A DNA stretch of 64,000 bases from Mesorhizobium sp. M9A.F.Ca.ET.002.03.1.2 (lineage in GTDB: Bacteria; Pseudomonadota; Alphaproteobacteria; Rhizobiales; Rhizobiaceae): NCBI RefSeq assembly GCF_003952365.1, contig NZ_CP034443.1:2225001-2289000 (forward strand). The letters run 5' to 3'. The position numbers and the translations under genes are program-made. The notes below the pieces were generated by a model, which saw nothing but the letters and a program-made list of their open reading frames with translations, was not told the DNA's origin and did not search any database. Shown here piece by piece: positions 8,667-21,008 of this stretch; positions within the stretch are counted from its first letter, which is position 1, and each line of letters opens with the position of its first letter.

Positions 8667-11227
8667 GCGATACGAAATCGGGCGACGACAAGACGTTGAG
8701 TGTTACGCCGAAGAAGACCTTGACGCTGAAGCGCCCCGGTACGGAACAGGGCACCGTGCGCCAGAGCTTCTCGCATGGCCGCACCAAGGCGGTCGTGGTC
8801 GAGACCAAGAAGCGCAAGTTCTCGATGCCCGGTGACAAGCCGGAGCCGGCCGCTGCCCCCGCGTCCGTCTTCACGCCGAAGCCGCCGGTCGCGGCAGCGC
8901 CCGTTGTGCAGGAAGCGCCCAAGGCGCCGCCGCCCGCGCCCGTCGAACGCGGTGGCATGGTGCTGAACGAATTGTCGCGTAACGAGATGGAGGCGCGCCG
9001 CCGAGCCCTGGAGGGTTCGAAGGTGCGCGACGTCGAAGATCGCCAGCGTGCCATCGAGGAGGCCAAGCGCCGCGCCGAGGAGGAAGAGCGCCGCCGACGC
9101 GAGCGCGAGGAATCCGCGCGCCGTCAGGCCGAGGAAGAAGCTCGGTTGCAGGCCGAGGCCGAGTCCCGCCGACGTGCCGAGGAAGAGGCGCGCCGCCGCG
9201 CGCCGCTGGCCGCCGAACTGGCGACAGTCGACGACGAGGACGTCAAGCCAAAGCGGGCCGGCGCCGGTGCCCCGGTGCGCCGTCCGGTCACGCCCGAAGT
9301 GGCGCGTCCGGCCAAGCCGACCAAGGGCGAGGAAGATCGCCGCCGCGGCAAGCTGACGCTGAATGCCGCACTTTCCGATGAGGATGCGCGTGCTCGTTCG
9401 CTGTCGTCGATGCGCCGGCGTCAGGAGAAATTCAAGCGCGCGCTGCATAACGAACCGCGCGAGAAAGTCATGCGCGAAGTGATTCTGCCCGAGACCATCA
9501 CCATCCAGGAACTGGCGCAGCGCATGTCCGAGCGCGCTGTCGATGTGGTCAAGTTCTTCATGAAACAGGGCCAGATCCTGAAGCCTGGCGACGTCATCGA
9601 CGCCGACACCGCCGAGCTGGTCGCTACCGAATTCGGCCACACGGTTCGCCGCGTTGCCGAGTCCGACATCGAGGAAGGCCTGTTCAACATCGCGGATCGT
9701 CCCGAAGATCTCGAGCCGCGTCCGCCGGTGGTGACGATCATGGGCCATGTCGACCACGGCAAGACCTCGCTGCTCGATGCAATCCGCAGCGCCAATGTCG
9801 TGTCCGGCGAGGCCGGCGGCATCACCCAGCATATCGGCGCCTATCAGGTCGAGAAGAATGGTCACAAGATCACCTTCATCGACACGCCCGGCCACGCCGC
9901 CTTCACTGCGATGCGCGCCCGCGGCGCTCAGGCGACCGATATTGCCATTCTCGTGGTGGCGGCCGACGACAGCGTGATGCCGCAGACGATCGAGTCGATC
10001 AGCCATGCCAAGGCGGCCGGCGTTCCGATCATCGTGGCGATCAACAAGATCGACAAGCATGATGCCGACCCGCAGAAGGTGCGCTCGGAACTGTTGCGCC
10101 ACGAAGTCTTCGTCGAATCAATGGGCGGCGAGGTGCTGGACGTCGAAGTGTCGGCGACCAAGGGCACCAATATCGACAAGCTGCTCGAAGCGATCCTGCT
10201 GCAGGCGGAAATCCTCGACCTGAAGGCCAATCCGGACCGCACCGCCGAGGGCGTCGTCATCGAGGCCCAGCTCGACAAGGGTCGCGGTCCCGTCGCCACG
10301 GTGCTGGTCCAGACCGGCACGCTGATGCCCGGCGACATCCTTGTTGCCGGCAACGAATGGGGCCGGGTGCGCGCGCTGGTCAACGACCGCGGCGAACAGA
10401 TCAAGGAAGCGCCGCCGGCGATGCCGGTGGAGGTGCTCGGTCTGCAGGGAACCCCGCAGGCCGGCGACCGCTTCGCCGTCGTCAACAACGAGGCCCGCGC
10501 CCGCGAGATCACCGAATATCGCCAGCGTCTGGCGCGCGAGATGGCAGTGGCAAAGCATGCCGGCCAGCGTGGTTCGCTCGAACAGATGATGTCGCAATTG
10601 CAGACGAGCGGGCTGAAGGAATTCCCGCTGGTCATCAAGGGCGACGTGCAGGGCTCGATCGAGGCGATCAATGCGGCGCTGGACAAGCTCGGCACCGATG
10701 AGGTGCGTGCGCGCATCGTCCATGCGGGTGCTGGCGGCATCACCGAAAGCGACGTGTCGCTGGCGGAAACATCGGGTGCCGCCATCATCGGCTTCAACGT
10801 CCGCGCCAATGTGCAGGCGCGCGCCGCCGCCGCTGCGGCGGGCATCGAGATCCGCTACTATTCCATCATCTACAATCTCGTGGATGACGTGAAGGCGGCG
10901 CTCTCCGGCCTGCTTTCGCCGGAGCGTCGTGAGACCTTCATCGGCAATGCGGAGATCCTTGAGATCTTCGACATCACCAAGGTCGGCAAGATCGCCGGCT
11001 GTCGTGTCACCGAAGGCAAGGTCGAGCGCGGTGCGGGCGTTCGCCTGATCCGCGACAACGTCGTCATCCACGAAGGCACGCTGAAGACCTTGAAGCGCTT
11101 CAAGGACGAAGTTGCGGAAGTCCCCGGTGGCCAGGAATGCGGCATGGCCTTCCAGAACTACGAAGACATGCGCGTCGGCGACATCATCGAGTGCTTCCGC
11201 GTCGAGATGGTGACCAGGACGCTCTGA
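8663..11227 (+). CDS. infB: translation initiation factor IF-2
   Basis: GTPase that brings fMet-tRNA to the 30S subunit. The N-terminal ~300 residues are a long Arg/Glu-rich, probably coiled-coil region with low-complexity Ala/Pro stretches; then come an IF2-N domain, the G domain (GHVDHGKT at 361-368, DTPGH, NKID) and domains II-IV. At 854 residues it is of normal alphaproteobacterial length. The ATG overlaps the stop of the upstream displaced frame as ATGA, so IF-2 translation was evolved to be coupled to the YlxR/L7Ae gene, now out of frame. Confidence 0.97.
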   Translation: MSDTKSGDDKTLSVTPKKTLTLKRPGTEQGTVRQSFSHGRTKAVVVETKKRKFSMPGDKPEPAAAPASVFTPKPPVAAAPVVQEAPKAPPPAPVERGGMVLNELSRNEMEARRRALEGSKVRDVEDRQRAIEEAKRRAEEEERRRREREESARRQAEEEARLQAEAESRRRAEEEARRRAPLAAELATVDDEDVKPKRAGAGAPVRRPVTPEVARPAKPTKGEEDRRRGKLTLNAALSDEDARARSLSSMRRRQEKFKRALHNEPREKVMREVILPETITIQELAQRMSERAVDVVKFFMKQGQILKPGDVIDADTAELVATEFGHTVRRVAESDIEEGLFNIADRPEDLEPRPPVVTIMGHVDHGKTSLLDAIRSANVVSGEAGGITQHIGAYQVEKNGHKITFIDTPGHAAFTAMRARGAQATDIAILVVAADDSVMPQTIESISHAKAAGVPIIVAINKIDKHDADPQKVRSELLRHEVFVESMGGEVLDVEVSATKGTNIDKLLEAILLQAEILDLKANPDRTAEGVVIEAQLDKGRGPVATVLVQTGTLMPGDILVAGNEWGRVRALVNDRGEQIKEAPPAMPVEVLGLQGTPQAGDRFAVVNNEARAREITEYRQRLAREMAVAKHAGQRGSLEQMMSQLQTSGLKEFPLVIKGDVQGSIEAINAALDKLGTDEVRARIVHAGAGGITESDVSLAETSGAAIIGFNVRANVQARAAAAAAGIEIRYYSIIYNLVDDVKAALSGLLSPERRETFIGNAEILEIFDITKVGKIAGCRVTEGKVERGAGVRLIRDNVVIHEGTLKTLKRFKDEVAEVPGGQECGMAFQNYEDMRVGDIIECFRVEMVTRTL

Positions 11228-11256
11228 GTTCGAGCATCCCAGGCCAAACAAGAAGA

Positions 11257-11301
11257 TGGAGCCTGATCCATTCCGATTCCATCGGGATGGATCAGGCTCC
11301 A
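11257..11301. repeat. 45-nt near-perfect palindrome between infB and rbfA
   Basis: TGGAGCCTGATCCAT (11257-11271) is exactly complementary to 11287-11301, and the inner CCGAT/ATCGG also pairs, giving a 21-bp hairpin with one G-T pair and a TCC loop. No T run follows. It lies in the 135-nt gap inside the operon. I recall similar GATCCATTCCGAT palindromes as dispersed intergenic repeats in Mesorhizobium genomes, but could not check this. It may act as an RNA-processing or stability element between infB and rbfA. Confidence 0.75.
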
Positions 11302-11362
11302 AACCATATGAGACATGCGGCGCGGTCCCATCCCGCGCTTCACGATTTCAGGACAAAGAAAA

Positions 11363-11788
11363 ATGCCCCGTTCAACTACATCAGGCCCATCCCAACGCAT
11401 GCTGCGCGTCGGCGAACAGGTGCGTCATGCGCTGTCCGAAACCTTGCAGCGCGGCGAGATCATCGATCCGCTGATCGAGAATGCGGTGGTTTCGGTCTCG
11501 GAAGTGCGCATGTCGCCCGATTTGAAGATCGCCACAGCCTTCGTCTCGCCGCTCGGCGCCGGCGATGCCGATGCGGTGGTCGAGGCGCTCAACAAGCATG
11601 CTAGGTTCGTGCGTGGCCGCGTCTCAGGCGCGCTTAGGCAGATGAAATACATGCCGGAATTCCGCTTCCGCCTCGACACTTCCTTCGACAATTTCGCCAG
11701 GATCAACGAACTGCTGAAATCGCCCGAAGTGGCGCGCGACCTCGGCAGCGACGACCAGAACAAAGACAACGACAAGGACGAAAAATAG
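11363..11788 (+). CDS. rbfA: 30S ribosome-binding factor RbfA
   Basis: KH-fold protein of 141 residues that helps 16S rRNA 5'-end maturation and cold adaptation. [19 protein letters not shown], then [19 protein letters not shown] and the later [17 protein letters not shown] are characteristic. The tail after residue ~125 is charged ([12 protein letters not shown]). The ATG at 11363 is preceded by AGGACAAAG; the in-frame ATG at 11315 has no such site. Its TAG shares one base with the truB GTG. Confidence 0.95.
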   Translation: MPRSTTSGPSQRMLRVGEQVRHALSETLQRGEIIDPLIENAVVSVSEVRMSPDLKIATAFVSPLGAGDADAVVEALNKHARFVRGRVSGALRQMKYMPEFRFRLDTSFDNFARINELLKSPEVARDLGSDDQNKDNDKDEK

Positions 11789-12753
11789 TGGCGCGTCGCG
11801 GCAAGAAGAAGGGCCGGCCGATCTCCGGCTGGCTGGTGCTTGACAAGCCTGTCGGCATGGGGTCGACCGAAGCCGTCTCCAAGATCAAATGGCTGTTCCA
11901 GGCGGAGAAGGCCGGCCACGCCGGCACGCTCGACCCGCTCGCTTCCGGCATGCTGCCGATAGCGCTCGGCGAGGCGACCAAGACCGTGCCCTATGTCCAG
12001 GACGGCGCCAAGGTCTACCGCTTCACGGTCGCCTGGGGTGAGGAGCGTTCGACCGATGACCTCGAAGGGCCGGTGACGAAAAGTTCCGACCAACGTCCGG
12101 CAGAAGCCGAAGTGCTTTTGCTGATGCCGAAATACACCGGCGTCATCATGCAGACGCCGCCGCAATTTTCGGCGATCAAGATATCGGGCGAGCGCGCCTA
12201 CGACCTTGCCCGCGACGGCGCGACGGTCGACATCCCGGCGCGGGAGGTCGAGATCGGCCGTCTCGACCTGATCGAGCACAATGCGGATCGCACCATTTTC
12301 GAGGTCGAATGCGGCAAAGGCACCTATGTGCGCTCGCTGGCTCGTGACATGGGCCGCGACCTCGGCTGTTTCGGCCACATCGCCGAACTGCGCCGGATCG
12401 AAGTCGAGCCGTTCACGCAGGAAGACTTCGTCACCATCGCCGAGCTGGAAGCCGCCCGTTTCGGCGAACGGAGCGCGAATTCGGATTCAGCGGAGACGGT
12501 GGACGCGCCAGTCGACTTCGATGCCATCGACGCGCTTCTGGTCGACACGGCAGCTGCACTCGACTGCCTGCCGCAGGTGGCGATCAGCGACGATGCCGCG
12601 ACAAAAATCCGCCTCGGCAATCCAGTCATCATCCGTGGCCGCGACGCGCCGGTGGAAGCTGAGGAAGCCTGCGCCACGGCGCGCGGCAAGCTGGTCGCCA
12701 TCGGCGCCATCGAACAAGGCATGTTCAAGCCGAAGCGGGTCTTTGCCGGGTGA
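11788..12753 (+). CDS. truB: tRNA pseudouridine(55) synthase TruB
   Basis: Makes pseudouridine-55 in the T loop of tRNAs. The catalytic aspartate is Asp49 in [35 protein letters not shown] and [16 protein letters not shown] are further family motifs. It starts at the GTG overlapping the rbfA stop by one base, and is the last gene of the rimP-nusA-infB operon. The 321-residue length and the C-terminal PUA-like part are normal. Confidence 0.95.
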   Translation: MARRGKKKGRPISGWLVLDKPVGMGSTEAVSKIKWLFQAEKAGHAGTLDPLASGMLPIALGEATKTVPYVQDGAKVYRFTVAWGEERSTDDLEGPVTKSSDQRPAEAEVLLLMPKYTGVIMQTPPQFSAIKISGERAYDLARDGATVDIPAREVEIGRLDLIEHNADRTIFEVECGKGTYVRSLARDMGRDLGCFGHIAELRRIEVEPFTQEDFVTIAELEAARFGERSANSDSAETVDAPVDFDAIDALLVDTAAALDCLPQVAISDDAATKIRLGNPVIIRGRDAPVEAEEACATARGKLVAIGAIEQGMFKPKRVFAG

Positions 12754-12798
12754 ATCCCGTCGTCTAATCTCGATCAGGCGTAACATCCGAGGGGGCAC

Positions 12799-13887
12799 AT
12801 GGCAAAGGCCGAGACGATCAAGAGGCGGGCGCCGGCGAGAACACGGCGGCCGCCAATCGGCGCATCACCTGGTACGCTGATCGCCGATCCAGCGGCGCGC
12901 CGGACCGAACTGCGGCTGACGCTGATCTCGCCCGACAAGTTCAAGACGATCGACAACGCCAGCATCGATGACGTCAACGCCAATTGCGATACATGGCCGG
13001 TCATCTGGCTTGACTGCACCGGTCTCGCCAGCATCCCCCTGATCGAGGAGATCGGCCGGATTTTCAGCCTGCACCCGCTGGCGCTGGAAGATGTCGTCAA
13101 CACCGGCCAGCGGCCGAAGGTGGATTTCTTCGAGGACCATGCCTTCGTCGTCGTCAGGATGATCGACGACGTCACTGCGCATCGTTACGAGCAGGTCGCG
13201 GTCTTCTTCGGCGAGAACTTCGTCGTCACCTTCCAGGAGCGCGAAGGCGATCCGTTCGATCCGGTGCGCAAGCGCATCGAAAGCTCGGTGCCCAACCGGT
13301 TGCGCACACGCGGCGCCGACTATCTGGCCTATGCGCTGATCGACGCCATCGTCGACAGCTATTTTCCGCCGATCGAGGCTGCCGGCGCATTGGTCGACAG
13401 CATCGAGGACCAGATGCTGCGTGCGCCGGACAAGCACCAGATGCGGCAGCTTCACGAGTTGCGGCGCGACGCCAACGTGCTGAAGGGGGTGCTTTGGCCG
13501 ATGCGCGATGCGCTGGCGACGCTGATCCGCAACGACGCGCCCTGTGTGAAGGCCGAGACCAAGGTTTTCCTGAACGACACGCTCGATCATTCGCTTCGGC
13601 TCATCGAACTGGTCGAAACCCAGCGCGACATGCTGACCGGCCTGATCGAAATGCATTTGTCGCTGACCCAGGCGCGCACCAGCGATGTCATCAGCGTCCT
13701 GACGATCGTTTCGGCGATCTTCATCCCGCTCACCTTCCTCGTCGGCGTCTGGGGCATGAATTTCGAAGGTTCGCCATGGAACATGCCGGAGCTGAAGGCC
13801 TATTACGGCTATCCGGCGGCGCTTGTGTTCATGGCCCTTGTCGCGCTCGGGCTAATCGCTTTCTTCAGATGGAAGAAGTGGCTTTAG
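12799..13887 (+). CDS. CorA-family magnesium/divalent metal ion transporter
   Basis: Inner-membrane channel with a large cytoplasmic N-terminal domain. The signature GMN is at residues 319-321 (VGVWGMNFEG), between the two C-terminal transmembrane helices (residues ~297-317 and ~335-355). The MPEL after it is the usual outer loop. Substrate is most likely Mg2+, but Co2+ or Zn2+ cannot be excluded from sequence. It follows truB by 45 bases with GAGGGG before the start, so it may be read through from the operon. Confidence 0.9.
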   Translation: MAKAETIKRRAPARTRRPPIGASPGTLIADPAARRTELRLTLISPDKFKTIDNASIDDVNANCDTWPVIWLDCTGLASIPLIEEIGRIFSLHPLALEDVVNTGQRPKVDFFEDHAFVVVRMIDDVTAHRYEQVAVFFGENFVVTFQEREGDPFDPVRKRIESSVPNRLRTRGADYLAYALIDAIVDSYFPPIEAAGALVDSIEDQMLRAPDKHQMRQLHELRRDANVLKGVLWPMRDALATLIRNDAPCVKAETKVFLNDTLDHSLRLIELVETQRDMLTGLIEMHLSLTQARTSDVISVLTIVSAIFIPLTFLVGVWGMNFEGSPWNMPELKAYYGYPAALVFMALVALGLIAFFRWKKWL

Positions 13888-14081
13888 CGTAAGCTGAAAA
13901 TCTTCATTTCTTTCGCAAAAGCCACGAGAAAGCCGGCTTGTGAATTGGGCTGGTGTTTTTGCCTGAATTGCACTATATGCGCCGCAGCATCGTGCAATGG
14001 CACGTTGCTTGTACCGGCCCCTGCTGGACGACATCCCGGCTGAGGGCGTCCCGTTTCCTCAAACAGATAAGGAAAAACACG

Positions 14082-14351
14082 ATGTCGATTACTGCCGAGC
14101 GCAAGAAGGAATTGATGGGTGAATTCGCAACCGCCAAGGGCGATACCGGGTCTCCGGAAGTCCAGGTGGCCATCCTTTCCGAGCGCATCAAGAACCTGAC
14201 CGACCACTTCAAGGACCACAAGAAGGATAACCATTCCCGCCGTGGTCTGCTCGCTCTCGTCTCCCAGCGCCGCAGCCTGCTTGATTATCTCAAGCGCAAG
14301 GATGACGCGCGCTATCAGACGCTGATCGAGAAGCTCGGTCTGCGCCGTTGA
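14082..14351 (+). CDS. rpsO: 30S ribosomal protein S15
   Basis: Primary 16S rRNA-binding protein of 89 residues, with the S15 signature ([17 protein letters not shown], then [12 protein letters not shown]). AAGGAAAAAC precedes the ATG. It is followed by a strong hairpin and by pnp, the usual rpsO-pnp pair. The 194-nt region upstream contains a good -10 (CTATAT, 13973-13978) without a clear -35. Confidence 0.97.
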   Translation: MSITAERKKELMGEFATAKGDTGSPEVQVAILSERIKNLTDHFKDHKKDNHSRRGLLALVSQRRSLLDYLKRKDDARYQTLIEKLGLRR

Positions 14352-14357
14352 CGAATT

Positions 14358-14389
14358 GACCGGCGGGTTCTTTCGAGGGCCCGCCGGTC
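14358..14389 (+). terminator. hairpin after rpsO
   Basis: GACCGGCGGG (14358-14367) pairs exactly with CCCGCCGGTC (14380-14389) around a 12-nt loop, 6 bases after the rpsO stop. There is no T run behind it, so it is either a weak terminator or a stability/processing hairpin. Confidence 0.6.
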
Positions 14390-14765
14390 GCGCATTGGAG
14401 CATCGGACCTATCCGGCGCTCCGATGAAGGAAGCAGGGCGCCGTGTGTCGAACTGGACGCGCAAAGTGACGCCTTGAAAGTTTGAATTTGCGCATGATGC
14501 CTTCCGAGGACCGCGGTTTTCGGGATCATGCGCAAGGCCAGTCGAGTCGATTGGCCAGACCGGTTTCGAGAGCGCACAGGGCCATTCGAAACCGCCCATG
14601 GACGGTCATGGGGCAGGATTGCAGGACGCTCGCCCGGCCAGCCGCGCCGGATTACCCGAGCTTCCCGTTGTCTTGCCCGTGGCTGCCCGAGAAACGAAGC
14701 CAAGGGAAGGGGGCATTCGCGCACGGTGAAACGGCGCGGCCCTTTCCGCATATGAAGGACAAGAC
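14390..14765. other. rpsO-pnp intergenic region
   Basis: No credible gene is seen in the 376 nt between the rpsO hairpin and pnp. It holds the extended palindrome at 14488-14535, and presumably the pnp promoter and its leader. Short open frames on both strands lack codon bias or recognisable motifs. Confidence 0.6.
14488..14535. repeat. 48-nt interrupted palindrome (RIME-like) upstream of pnp
   Basis: TTGCGCATGAT (14488-14498) is exactly complementary to 14525-14535, with partial inner pairing (CCGA/TCGG and a central ACCGCGGT). The arms look like the short dispersed palindromic elements known from rhizobial intergenic DNA. It may simply be such an element, but it would fold into a long hairpin in the pnp leader. 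Confidence 0.65.
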
Positions 14766-16913
<2,148 letters not shown>

Positions 16914-16936
16914 GCGGTCTGACCACAGCATAGAAG

Positions 16937-16970
16937 CGGGCGCGCCGGAAGGTCGCGCCCGTTTTCATTT
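16937..16970 (+). terminator. intrinsic terminator of pnp
   Basis: CGGGCGCG (16937-16944) pairs with CGCGCCCG (16954-16961) and is followed by TTTTCATTT, 24 bases after the pnp stop. Confidence 0.85.
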
Positions 16971-16977
16971 TCAAGAC

Positions 16978-17023
16978 AAGCCAGCCGCATTTCGAGATCG
17001 AAGCCAGCTGCATTTCGAGATTA
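16978..17023. repeat. two-copy 23-nt tandem repeat before the RsmC-like gene
   Basis: AAGCCAGCCGCATTTCGAGA (16978 on) is repeated at 17001 with a single C/T change in the first 21 bases; the unit is 23 nt and the copies abut. It ends four bases before the ATG at 17028. Confidence 0.8.
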
Positions 17024-17027
17024 ATGA

Positions 17028-18041
17028 ATGTCCGCCGAGCCGCTGAAGACACTCTTCCATCCTTTCGGGGCCGAGGCTGTTCCCTTGCCGCGCAAGGGCG
17101 AGCGTGTCCTCTTTCTAGGTGCCGTGCCGGGTTTGCGCCTGCCCGAAGGCTTCGATGCCGCACTGGATCTGGTGCAAGGCTTCCGGCCGCATTTTCGTGC
17201 GCTGCAGGGGGCGGGCTTCACGGTCACGCCGCGCCTGGAGGGCGAAGGTTTCGATGCGGCACTGGTGCTTGCCGGCCGGCATCGCGGGCAAAACGAATTG
17301 CGCATCGCTGAGGCGATGGAGCGTACGACACCAGGCGGATTGATCGTCGTCGCCGGCGCCAAGGACGATGGCATTGCCAGCCTGCGCAAGCGCATCGACG
17401 AGCTTGTGCCGCTCGATGGCAATTTGCCGAAACATCACGGCATCGCCTTCTGGTTCCGTCGGCCAGCCGATGCCGCGGCCGCGGCAGCGCTTCGCGCCAC
17501 CAATCCAGCGCTTCTGGTCGAGGGCCGTTTCCGCACAGCGCCAGGCATGTTCTCTTTCGACAAGATCGACGCAGGTTCGAAATTGCTGGTGGAAAACCTG
17601 CCTAACGACCTGCGTGGCAGCGTTGCCGATTTCTGCGCCGGCTGGGGCTATGTGGCGGCCGAGGTCGCCGCAGGCTCGCCCGGCATATTGGCGCTCGATC
17701 TCTACGAGGCCGATTTCGATGCGCTGGAGGCGGCAAAAGGCAACCTCGGCAGCACGGTGGCGGAACCCAATTTCTTCTGGATCGATCTTCTGAGCGAGCC
17801 GGTCGAGCGCCGCTACGACGCAATCGTCATGAACCCGCCCTTTCACCGCAGCCGGGCCGCCGAACCGGAGATTGGCGCCGGCATGATCCGCGCAGCGGCG
17901 AAGGCGCTGAAACCGGGCGGGCGGCTGTTCATGGTGGCGAATCGCCAGCTCCCCTACGAGCCGGCGCTGACGGTCGCCTTCTCCAGCCACGCCGAGATCG
18001 CCCGCGACGGCATGTTCAAGGTTCTCGCGGCGCGCCGCTGA
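17028..18041 (+). CDS. RsmC-like class I SAM-dependent methyltransferase
   Basis: 337 residues in two lobes, as in 16S rRNA m2G1207 methyltransferase RsmC: an N-terminal degenerate lobe and a catalytic C-terminal lobe with the SAM loop (DFCAGWGYVAAEVA) and the N6/N2-methyltransferase motif NPPFH (Asn269). The start lacks a good ribosome-binding site because the 23-nt repeat unit lies directly in front. A role in rRNA guanine-N2 methylation is likely but the exact position is not proven by sequence. Confidence 0.85.
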   Translation: MSAEPLKTLFHPFGAEAVPLPRKGERVLFLGAVPGLRLPEGFDAALDLVQGFRPHFRALQGAGFTVTPRLEGEGFDAALVLAGRHRGQNELRIAEAMERTTPGGLIVVAGAKDDGIASLRKRIDELVPLDGNLPKHHGIAFWFRRPADAAAAAALRATNPALLVEGRFRTAPGMFSFDKIDAGSKLLVENLPNDLRGSVADFCAGWGYVAAEVAAGSPGILALDLYEADFDALEAAKGNLGSTVAEPNFFWIDLLSEPVERRYDAIVMNPPFHRSRAAEPEIGAGMIRAAAKALKPGGRLFMVANRQLPYEPALTVAFSSHAEIARDGMFKVLAARR

Positions 18042-18084
18042 GCCGGCGCGGATTGGCTAGGCGTCGTTTATCCTACCGGCCAAA

Positions 18085-18897
18085 TTAGTCCCGGCTGGTG
18101 TCGGTCTGCTTCAACTCGTCGAGCGTCGGCATCGAAACGATGTGGTAGCCGGAATCGACATAGTGGATTTCGCCGGTGACGCCCGACGACAGGTCGGACA
18201 GGAGGTAGAGTGCAGAACCACCGACTTCATCGATGGTCACTGTACGGCGCAGCGGCGAATTGCGCTGCTGGTAGGAAAACATGTGGCGTGCGTCGGAAAT
18301 CCCGGCACCGGCCAATGTCCGCACCGGTCCCGCCGATATGCCGTTCACCCTGATGCCGCGCGGGCCGTAGTCGTTGGCGAGATAGCGGACGCTGGCCTCC
18401 AGCCCGGCCTTGGCGACGCCCATGACGTTGTAGTTCGGCATGACGCGGACCGAACCCGCATAGGTCAGTGTGATCATCGAGCCGCTGTCCTTCATCAGCT
18501 TGGCGGCATGGCGGGCGATCTCGGTGAAGGAGTAGCAGGAGATGACCATCGTGCGGACGAAATTGTCGCGGCTAGTGTCGGCGTAAAGGCCCTTCAGCTC
18601 ATTCTTGTCGGAGAAGCCGATGGCATGGACGACGAAGTCCAGCCCGCCCCAGGCCTCGCCCAAGGTCTCGAAGGTGGCGGCAACCGATGCGCTGTCCTCG
18701 ACGTCGCAAGGGACGACCAGCGAGGTGCCCAGCTTGTCGGCGAGCGGCTTGACCCGGCGCCCGAAGGCTTCGCCCTGATAGGTGAAGGCGAGTTCCGCCC
18801 CATGTTCGGACAGTTTCCGGGCAATGCCCCAGGCGATCGAATGATCGTTGGCGACACCCATGACAAGCCCGCGCTTGCCCTTCATCAATCCGTCCAT
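18085..18897 (-). CDS. fabI: enoyl-[acyl-carrier-protein] reductase (NADH) FabI
   Basis: Last reductive step of fatty acid elongation. It starts with the Rossmann segment KRGLVMGVANDHSIAWGIA and has the catalytic Tyr-x6-Lys (YNVMGVAK). The ATG at 18897 has AAGGA nine bases upstream; a TTG at 18906 would add three residues. It lies 12 bases after fabB and finishes the fabA-fabB-fabI cluster. Confidence 0.95.
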   Translation of the reverse strand: MDGLMKGKRGLVMGVANDHSIAWGIARKLSEHGAELAFTYQGEAFGRRVKPLADKLGTSLVVPCDVEDSASVAATFETLGEAWGGLDFVVHAIGFSDKNELKGLYADTSRDNFVRTMVISCYSFTEIARHAAKLMKDSGSMITLTYAGSVRVMPNYNVMGVAKAGLEASVRYLANDYGPRGIRVNGISAGPVRTLAGAGISDARHMFSYQQRNSPLRRTVTIDEVGGSALYLLSDLSSGVTGEIHYVDSGYHIVSMPTLDELKQTDTSRD

Positions 18898-18909
18898 GGT
18901 CGGCAATCC

Positions 18910-20130
18910 TTATGCGGAATAGCGCTGGAAAATCAGCGTAGCGTTGGTGCCACCGAAACCGAACGAATTGGACAAAACAGTGTCGATCCTGGCGTTATCG
19001 ATGCGTTCTCGCACGATCGGCATGCCTTCGAATTCCGGATCGAGCTGTTCGATATGGGCGCTCTCACCGATGAAGCCGCCTTGCATCATCAGGATCGAGT
19101 AGATCGATTCTTGCACGCCGGCTGCACCCAGCGAATGGCCGGTCAGCGATTTCGTCGAGGTGATGAAAGGCATCTTCTCGCCGAACACCTCGCGGATAGC
19201 ACCCATTTCCCTGGAGTCGCCGACCGGCGTCGAGGTGCCGTGCGTGTTGATGTAGTCGACCGGCGAAGAGACTGTCGCCAGCGCCTGTCGCATGCAGCGC
19301 ACCGCGCCTTCGCCCGAGGGCGCCACCATGTCGTAGCCGTCGGATGTCGCGCCATAGCCGACGATCTCGGCGTAGATCTTGGCGCCGCGCGCCTTGGCGT
19401 GCTCGAGCTCTTCCAGGACCAGAACGCCGGCGCCGCCGGCAATGACGAAGCCGTCGCGATCGACGTCATAGGCGCGCGAGGCGGCCGATGCCCTGTCATT
19501 GAACTTGGAGGACATGGCGCCCATCGCGTCGAAGAGGTCCGACATCGTCCAGTCGAGATCCTCATGACCGCCGGCGAAGACGATGTCCTGCTTGCCCCAC
19601 TGGATCAGTTCATAGCCATTGCCGATGCAATGCGCCGAGGTCGAGCAGGCTGAAGAGATCGAGTAATTGACGCCGTGGATCTTGAACCAGGTGGCGAGCG
19701 TCGCCGAAGCGGTCGACGACATCGCCTTCGGCACCGCGAACGGACCGATGCGCTTGGGGCTGCCGTTCTTGAGGGTGGTTTCGGCTGCCTCGACGATGGT
19801 TCGGGTCGATGGTCCGCCCGATCCCATGACGATGCCGGTGCGCTCATTGGTGACGTCGCTCTCGCCGAGGCCGGCGTCCGCGATCGCCTGGTCCATGGCG
19901 ACATGGTTCCAGGCCGCACCCTGCGACAGGAAGCGCATGGCACGACGATCGACCATGGCGGAGGGGTCGAGCGTCGGCGCCCCCCAGACCTGGCAGCGGA
20001 AACCGTGTTCGGCGAAGGAATCGGAGAAGCTGATGCCGGATTTGGCATCGTGGAGTGAGGCCTGCACCTCGTTAGCATTGTTGCCGATCGACGACACGAT
20101 GCCGAGGCCTGTCACTACGACCCGTCTCAT
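18910..20130 (-). CDS. fabB: beta-ketoacyl-[acyl-carrier-protein] synthase I FabB
   Basis: Condensing enzyme for unsaturated fatty acid synthesis. The catalytic cysteine ([10 protein letters not shown]) and two histidines ([22 protein letters not shown]) are present in the 406-residue protein. ATG 20130 follows GGAAGGAG. It is 117 bases downstream of fabA and 12 upstream of fabI, consistent with one operon for anaerobic-type unsaturated fatty acid synthesis. Confidence 0.95.
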   Translation of the reverse strand: MRRVVVTGLGIVSSIGNNANEVQASLHDAKSGISFSDSFAEHGFRCQVWGAPTLDPSAMVDRRAMRFLSQGAAWNHVAMDQAIADAGLGESDVTNERTGIVMGSGGPSTRTIVEAAETTLKNGSPKRIGPFAVPKAMSSTASATLATWFKIHGVNYSISSACSTSAHCIGNGYELIQWGKQDIVFAGGHEDLDWTMSDLFDAMGAMSSKFNDRASAASRAYDVDRDGFVIAGGAGVLVLEELEHAKARGAKIYAEIVGYGATSDGYDMVAPSGEGAVRCMRQALATVSSPVDYINTHGTSTPVGDSREMGAIREVFGEKMPFITSTKSLTGHSLGAAGVQESIYSILMMQGGFIGESAHIEQLDPEFEGMPIVRERIDNARIDTVLSNSFGFGGTNATLIFQRYSA

Positions 20131-20247
20131 TCGCAACTCCTTCCAGCGCATGAGCCCGAAACCTGTCGGACAAGGATCATGCGCACATTAAGATTCTACA
20201 GCTTCCTTTGTGCGTCCCAAGGACTTGCGGCGCTGTGGAGACGCCTG

Positions 20248-20766
20248 TCAGGCGGCGGCCGATTGCTTGGACAGACCCACCTTGAGGTCCGTTGCTGCGT
20301 ATATGGGTTCGCCATCCGCCTTCAGCCAGCCATCGGCGATACCAAGCACCAGCCGCCCGCGCATCACGCGCTTGAAGTCCACGCCATACTCCACCTTCTT
20401 GACCGACGGGGTCACCATGCCCTTGAACTTGACCTCGCCGGTCGAGAGCGCCATTCCCTTGCCCGGCTCGCCCAGCCAGCCGAGGTAGAAGCCCGTCAAT
20501 TGCCACATGGCGTCGAGGCCCAGGCACCCCGGCATGATCGGATTGCCGATGAAATGGCAGGCGAAAAACCACAGGTCCGGCTTGATGTCGAATTCCGCGC
20601 GGATGAAGCCCTTGTCGAAGGCTCCGCCCGTCTCGCTGATCTCGGTGATACGGTCGAACATCAGCATCGGCGGATATGGGAGCTGGGCGTTTCCAGGCCC
20701 GAACAGCTCGCCGCGGGCGCAGGCAAGAAGTTCCTCGTAATCGTAGCTGGATTTCGAAACCGCCAT
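20248..20766 (-). CDS. fabA: 3-hydroxydecanoyl-[ACP] dehydratase/isomerase FabA
   Basis: Hot-dog-fold enzyme of 172 residues that dehydrates hydroxydecanoyl-ACP and isomerises the double bond. The active-site His and Asp lie in [21 protein letters not shown]. The ATG at 20766 is used rather than the TTG one codon earlier. It is the first gene of fabA-fabB-fabI and is divergent from irr across 242 bases. Confidence 0.95.
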   Translation of the reverse strand: MAVSKSSYDYEELLACARGELFGPGNAQLPYPPMLMFDRITEISETGGAFDKGFIRAEFDIKPDLWFFACHFIGNPIMPGCLGLDAMWQLTGFYLGWLGEPGKGMALSTGEVKFKGMVTPSVKKVEYGVDFKRVMRGRLVLGIADGWLKADGEPIYAATDLKVGLSKQSAAA

Positions 20767-21008
20767 CAATCTCGTCCCCGTAATCGTCCCGGGCGGTAGG
20801 GCGCCCTTGTCGTTGGTTTCCTAACACAATCTATTTCAGGCCGGAAACCGGCGTTTGCGCTTAACCTGCCCGTCTGCCTGGGTCAATGCGCGCTATTGAT
20901 CGTATTCGGCCGACAGAATATATGTCGGGAGTGTCTAGTTTCGGTCGATGTTCGTTTTTTGCCATTCTGGGCATATGTTGGGGCGAAACTGTGAGCTTGG
21001 ACGGATAG

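Noticed and set aside
8411..10102. Long open frame antisense to infB, and similar ones opposite nusA, pnp, metK and soeA
   Set aside because: High-GC codon bias makes long antisense frames; they have no ribosome-binding sites, no family motifs, and mirror strongly conserved genes.
20767..21008. ICE box (Irr-binding) between fabA and irr
   Set aside because: No good TTTAGAA-N-TTCTAAA-like element was found.
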